Below, in pieces: positions 60,967 through 64,000 of a DNA stretch of 64,000 nucleotides. A model generated the notes under the pieces. It worked only from the letters and a program-made list of their open reading frames with translations, made no database searches and was not told where the DNA came from. The stretch's first letter is position 1; each line of letters opens with the position of its first letter. Both the position numbers and the translations under genes were made by a program. The stretch comes from Dehalococcoidia bacterium (GTDB lineage: Bacteria > Chloroflexota > Dehalococcoidia > Dehalococcoidales > W498), in assembly GCA_011170285.1 (NCBI GenBank), contig DUEE01000014.1, forward strand, positions 1-64,000, in the 5' to 3' direction.

Positions 60967-63132
60967 ATGACTTTTAATCAGCTTATAGATAAGGCTCGGG
61001 AGTATCTTCCACCAGAGAAGATAGCTATAGTTGAAGATGCCTATAATTTTGCCTCAAAGGCACACCAGGGGCAAGTACGTAAATCAGGCGAGCCTTATGT
61101 GGAGCACCCATTAGAGGTAGCTTTACTACTAGCTGAGCTCCAGCTAGATGCTAGTTCTCTGGCGGCTGCCTTGTTGCATGATGTTCCAGAGAATTGTGAT
61201 ATACCTATTTCGGAAATTGAAGCCAAGTTTGGCTTAGAGATAGCTAAGCTAGTTGATGGCGTCACTAAGCTAGGTAAGCTCTCTAGACAAACTCCGGGTG
61301 AGGTGGTGACTAGCGAACCGCAGGTGGAGAACCTGAGGAAGATGCTGGTGGCAATGGCTGAGGATCTCCGGGTGGTGTTTATCAAACTGGCTGATAGATT
61401 GCACAATATGCGCACCTTGGATGCCCTATCACCAGAAAAGCAGCGTAGCATCGCTCAGGAGACTTTAGAGATATATTCCCCCTTAGCTCATCGTCTGGGG
61501 ATATGGGAGCTAAAGTGGCAGTTAGAAGATTTATCCTTCCGTTATCTGGAGCCAGAGAGGTATTACCAGATTGCTAACCTGATTGCTGCCCGGCGCACCC
61601 AGCGTGAGAGCTTCATCGCCCAAGTAATACAGATTTTGAGGGCGGAGTTTGATAAGGTTGCTCTCGGAGCTGACATATCAGGTAGACCCAAGCATATCTA
61701 TAGCGTATACCAGAAAATGGAGAAGTATTCTGTACTGGGGAAATATTTTGATGATATACATGATCTTCTTGCCCTTCGGGTATTAGTTGGGACTGTGCCT
61801 GAATGTTATAGTGCGGTAGGCGTCATTCACAGTTTGTGGCGCCCTTTGTCTGATGAGTTTGATGACCTTATTGCTAATCCCAAGTCAAATGGATATCAAT
61901 CGTTGCATACTGCAGTAATGTGTCTGGGCACAACCCCTCTGGAAGTGCAAATTCGCACTTATGATATGCATCATATTGCTGAATATGGGGTGGCGGCTCA
62001 CTGGCGCTATAAAGAAGGTGATAAGCAGGATATACGCTTTGAGGAGAGAATAGGTTGGCTACGTCAGCTAGTTGAGTGGCACCGGGAGCTCAGCGGTGCT
62101 GAAGAGTTCCTGGAATCGGTTAAAACAGATATATTCATTGACCAAGTTTTTGTTTACACACCTAAGGGGGAGATAAAGGATTTACCCAAAGGTTCTACTC
62201 CCCTTGATTTTGCCTATCGGGTTCATACTGAATTGGGACACCGTTGTATAGGAGCTAAGGTAAATGGTAGGTTGGTGCCACTCAGTTATCAGCTAGGTAA
62301 CGGTGATGTAGTAGAGATTATGTCGACTAAGGGGGCGAAGGGACCAAGCCGGGATTGGCTGAATCCGCATTTGGGTCATATTAAAACATCTCATGCTCGG
62401 GAGAAGATACGGCAGTGGTTTAAGAAGCAAGAGCGGGTAGAAAATATTGAGCGTGGTCGGGAGCTTTTGGAGAAGGAGACGAGGCGTCTAGGCATAAGAC
62501 CCAGTGGGAGGGAGGAGCTGGCTAAGCTGTTCAAATATGATAACCCAGATGACTTTCTGGAGGCTATTGGTTATGGGGGTATTACCACCCATCAGATTGC
62601 CTTGAAACTAGCTGCTCAGCAAGAGCCACCTAAGGTAGTGCCTGGAGTTACACCACCTCAGCCACCGACATCAACTGTTCAGGTCTTGGGTGCTGGCGAT
62701 ATGCTTACTAATTTGGGTCGGTGTTGTCATCCTGTGCCTGGCGATAAGATTATTGGCTATATTACTCGGAGTAGGGGGGTGACAATCCATCGTCAGGATT
62801 GTTACAATGTGATTCATGAAGATGAGAAGGAGAGACTGATTGCGGTGGAGTGGGGGCAGACTGATTCGGTATATCCAGTTAGAATTCAGGTTGAAGCCTG
62901 GGATAGAGTAGGGCTGGTGCGTGATATCACTACTGTTGTAGCTGAAGAGAAGGTTAATATTGTGGCAGTGAACCTTATTAATCATGATGACTATACCATA
63001 TCCACATTCCTTACTTTAGAGACGAGGGGATTAGCTCAACTAAGTCGGCTTTTAGCAAAAGTTGAAGGTGTCCGAGGGGTGATAAGCGTGGCTAGGGCTA
63101 GGGATGAGGCAGCTATGAAAGCTAGTCCCTAA
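60967..63132 (+). CDS. relA: RelA/SpoT family (p)ppGpp synthetase/hydrolase
   Basis: The 721-residue bifunctional-type Rel protein has an HD hydrolase domain (HQGQVRKSGEPYVEHPLEVAL, LLHDVPEN, KLADRLHNMRTL), a synthetase domain (RPKHIYSVYQKMEKY, FDDIHDLLALRVLV, SNGYQSLHTAVM), a TGS domain (VFVYTPKGEIKDLPKGSTPLDFAY) and a C-terminal ACT domain (RIQVEAWDRVGLVRDITTVVAEE). It makes and degrades the alarmone (p)ppGpp. No ribosome site precedes the ATG, and a promoter sits 6 bases upstream. A TGS-adjacent CCHPVPGDKIIGYIT zinc-finger-like segment is present. The stop is 39 bases before rpsT. Confidence 0.95.
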   Translation: MTFNQLIDKAREYLPPEKIAIVEDAYNFASKAHQGQVRKSGEPYVEHPLEVALLLAELQLDASSLAAALLHDVPENCDIPISEIEAKFGLEIAKLVDGVTKLGKLSRQTPGEVVTSEPQVENLRKMLVAMAEDLRVVFIKLADRLHNMRTLDALSPEKQRSIAQETLEIYSPLAHRLGIWELKWQLEDLSFRYLEPERYYQIANLIAARRTQRESFIAQVIQILRAEFDKVALGADISGRPKHIYSVYQKMEKYSVLGKYFDDIHDLLALRVLVGTVPECYSAVGVIHSLWRPLSDEFDDLIANPKSNGYQSLHTAVMCLGTTPLEVQIRTYDMHHIAEYGVAAHWRYKEGDKQDIRFEERIGWLRQLVEWHRELSGAEEFLESVKTDIFIDQVFVYTPKGEIKDLPKGSTPLDFAYRVHTELGHRCIGAKVNGRLVPLSYQLGNGDVVEIMSTKGAKGPSRDWLNPHLGHIKTSHAREKIRQWFKKQERVENIERGRELLEKETRRLGIRPSGREELAKLFKYDNPDDFLEAIGYGGITTHQIALKLAAQQEPPKVVPGVTPPQPPTSTVQVLGAGDMLTNLGRCCHPVPGDKIIGYITRSRGVTIHRQDCYNVIHEDEKERLIAVEWGQTDSVYPVRIQVEAWDRVGLVRDITTVVAEEKVNIVAVNLINHDDYTISTFLTLETRGLAQLSRLLAKVEGVRGVISVARARDEAAMKASP

Positions 63133-63171
63133 GCCTGATTGGTCTATAAAAGATATATAAGGAGGTAAATA

Positions 63172-63468
63172 TTGCCGGTTATTAAATCATCTCGAAAACG
63201 GGTACGGGTAACTGAAAGAATGCGATTACGTAACAAGTCTATTCGTAGCTTATGTAAGACGACCATTACTAAGGCGGAAAGGCTTATTTTCATGGGTGAG
63301 CTGGAATCGGCACAGAGTATGGTAATGGCTGCTATCAGCTCTTTAGATAAAGCGGCTGAAAAAGGGGTTATCCACCCCAATAATGCTGCCCGGCGCAAAT
63401 CACGCTTAATGAAGAAACTAAATGAAGCTGTGTCCTTGGCTGAAACTGAGCCAGACAAGGTTGGATGA
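63172..63468 (+). CDS. rpsT: 30S ribosomal protein S20
   Basis: The 98-residue basic protein has KSSRKRVRVTERMRLRNKSIRS and AAEKGVIHPNNAARRKSRLMKKLNEA, the S20 signature (NxAARxKSRL). It binds the 5' domain of 16S rRNA. The TTG start at 63172 has AAGGAGG six bases upstream. The C-terminal SLAETEPDKVG is longer than in Escherichia coli S20. Confidence 0.92.
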   Translation: MPVIKSSRKRVRVTERMRLRNKSIRSLCKTTITKAERLIFMGELESAQSMVMAAISSLDKAAEKGVIHPNNAARRKSRLMKKLNEAVSLAETEPDKVG

Positions 63469-63490
63469 TTCGCTTTCTAGGAACGGGGTA

Positions 63491-63519
63491 TTGACAGGAG
63501 ATCTTATTTAGTGTAGAGT
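63491..63519 (+). promoter_or_regulatory. lexA: lexA promoter
   Basis: Perfect -35 TTGACA (63491-63496), 17-bp spacer, -10 TAGAGT (63514-63519). Transcription should start near 63526, directly at the SOS box. Confidence 0.6.
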
Positions 63520-63526
63520 CTTAACA

Positions 63527-63538
63527 GAACAAATGTTC
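63527..63538 (+). promoter_or_regulatory. SOS box (LexA operator)
   Basis: GAACAAATGTTC is a perfect GAAC-N4-GTTC, the operator type bound by LexA of Gram-positive bacteria and relatives. It lies over the predicted transcription start, so LexA would block its own promoter. Confidence 0.75.
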
Positions 63539-63547
63539 GCTAAGGGG

Positions 63548-64000
63548 ATGAAGACATTATCATCTAAACAACAGGATATTGTTGATTTTATTCGCCGTTT
63601 TTTGGTGGATAGTGGCTATCCTCCCAGCATCAGGGATATAGTAAGTGGATGTGGGCTTAGCTCGACATCGGTTGTAGATTATAACTTAAAAATATTGGAA
63701 AAGGAAGGGTATATTCGTCGGCATCATGAGGTGTCGCGTGGAATTGAGTTACTGGCTTGGTCTTCTGTCCTGCGGTCTCAAGTTCCTATCATTGGTCAAA
63801 TAGCGGCTGGCGAGCCGATACCAGTGCCTACTCCTGATACCTGGAATGTTACTGCATCATCAGAGATTCTAGAGGTAACCGAAGACTTGACCCGGGGTAG
63901 AGAAGGGGTTTATGCTTTGAAGGTGAGGGGCTGGTCAATGGTGGATGCTTTGGTTAATGATGGTGATATTATACTGATGCAGTATATGAATGTGGTTGAA
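63548..64000 (+). CDS. lexA: LexA repressor (3' end outside the window)
   Basis: The 151 visible residues run to the window edge without a stop. The N-terminal winged helix-turn-helix MKTLSSKQQDIVDFIRRF, GYPPSIRDIVSGCGLSSTS is followed by the self-cleavage site Ala87-Gly88 (GQIAAGEP) and Ser130 in VRGWSMVDALVNDGD; the catalytic Lys lies beyond the edge. LexA represses DNA-damage genes and cuts itself with RecA. ATG 63548 is chosen over ATG 63533 because the latter lies inside the SOS box; AAGGGG abuts the ATG, so translation initiation may be weak. Confidence 0.93.
   Translation, partial: MKTLSSKQQDIVDFIRRFLVDSGYPPSIRDIVSGCGLSSTSVVDYNLKILEKEGYIRRHHEVSRGIELLAWSSVLRSQVPIIGQIAAGEPIPVPTPDTWNVTASSEILEVTEDLTRGREGVYALKVRGWSMVDALVNDGDIILMQYMNVVE

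Overview
The window looks like a chromosomal segment of a strictly anaerobic Chloroflexota bacterium, most likely class Dehalococcoidia. This rests on three things: the replication/housekeeping block at the right end (dnaA-obgE-nadD, gyrB, hisS, relA, rpsT, lexA), the moderate GC content with frequent GTG/TTG starts, and the large set of corrinoid methyltransferase genes typical of sediment Dehalococcoidia. The taxonomic call is an inference from gene content; no database search was possible.

Layout. 1-5 kb: small membrane and regulatory proteins (a TIGR04076-like fragment, NfeD-like, PRC-barrel, DUF502, a PhoU-like protein with membrane anchor) and a RecB/Cas4-like nuclease preceded by a relic of an RNase H-like gene. 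5.3-8.3 kb: a signalling operon (cNMP-binding histidine kinase, two response regulators) that encloses a methylenetetrahydrofolate reductase gene. 8.9-13 kb: indolepyruvate ferredoxin oxidoreductase (iorAB), an aminotransferase and a hotdog thioesterase, fitting aryl-pyruvate/amino-acid fermentation. 13-13.8 kb: a gene-free island of hairpins. 13.8-22 kb: an acyl-CoA synthetase, a branched-chain amino acid type ABC transporter (livH, livM, livK, livF, with livG inverted) and a phenylacetate-CoA ligase-like enzyme, which suggests uptake and CoA activation of organic acids. 22-24.5 kb: small genes (GYD domain, DUF5679 zinc ribbon, DUF2284), a decayed lipoprotein gene and a possible structured RNA.

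24.7-41.6 kb is a long, almost entirely minus-strand corrinoid methyltransferase region. It has three MtaA/UroD-type zinc methyltransferases, an MtrH-like and an MtgA-like methyl-pterin methyltransferase, two MttB-family (non-pyrrolysine) methyltransferases, two B12-binding corrinoid proteins, a RamA-like 2Fe-2S/ASKHA corrinoid activator, a B12-dependent methionine synthase activation-domain protein, a CobW-type GTPase, a DUF6951-like protein, a histone-deacetylase-like hydrolase and a SAM methyltransferase. Together they could take methyl groups from methylated compounds, via corrinoid proteins, to tetrahydrofolate, where the methylenetetrahydrofolate reductase at 6.5 kb and a Wood-Ljungdahl route could use them. 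Two degraded UroD C-terminal fragments show that this gene family has been duplicated and lost here.

42-64 kb is the conserved core: a B12-binding radical SAM protein, gyrA, a TPR protein, lysC, apgM, tRNA-Pro(CGG), an OLD-like ATPase/nuclease next to the tRNA, mazG, a relic of a YugP-like peptidase, fmt, a duplicated 107-bp repeat, dnaA, a probable oriC in the dnaA-obgE gap, obgE, nadD, gyrB, hisS, relA (apparently leaderless), rpsT and the 5' part of lexA, with a textbook promoter and a GAAC-N4-GTTC SOS box.
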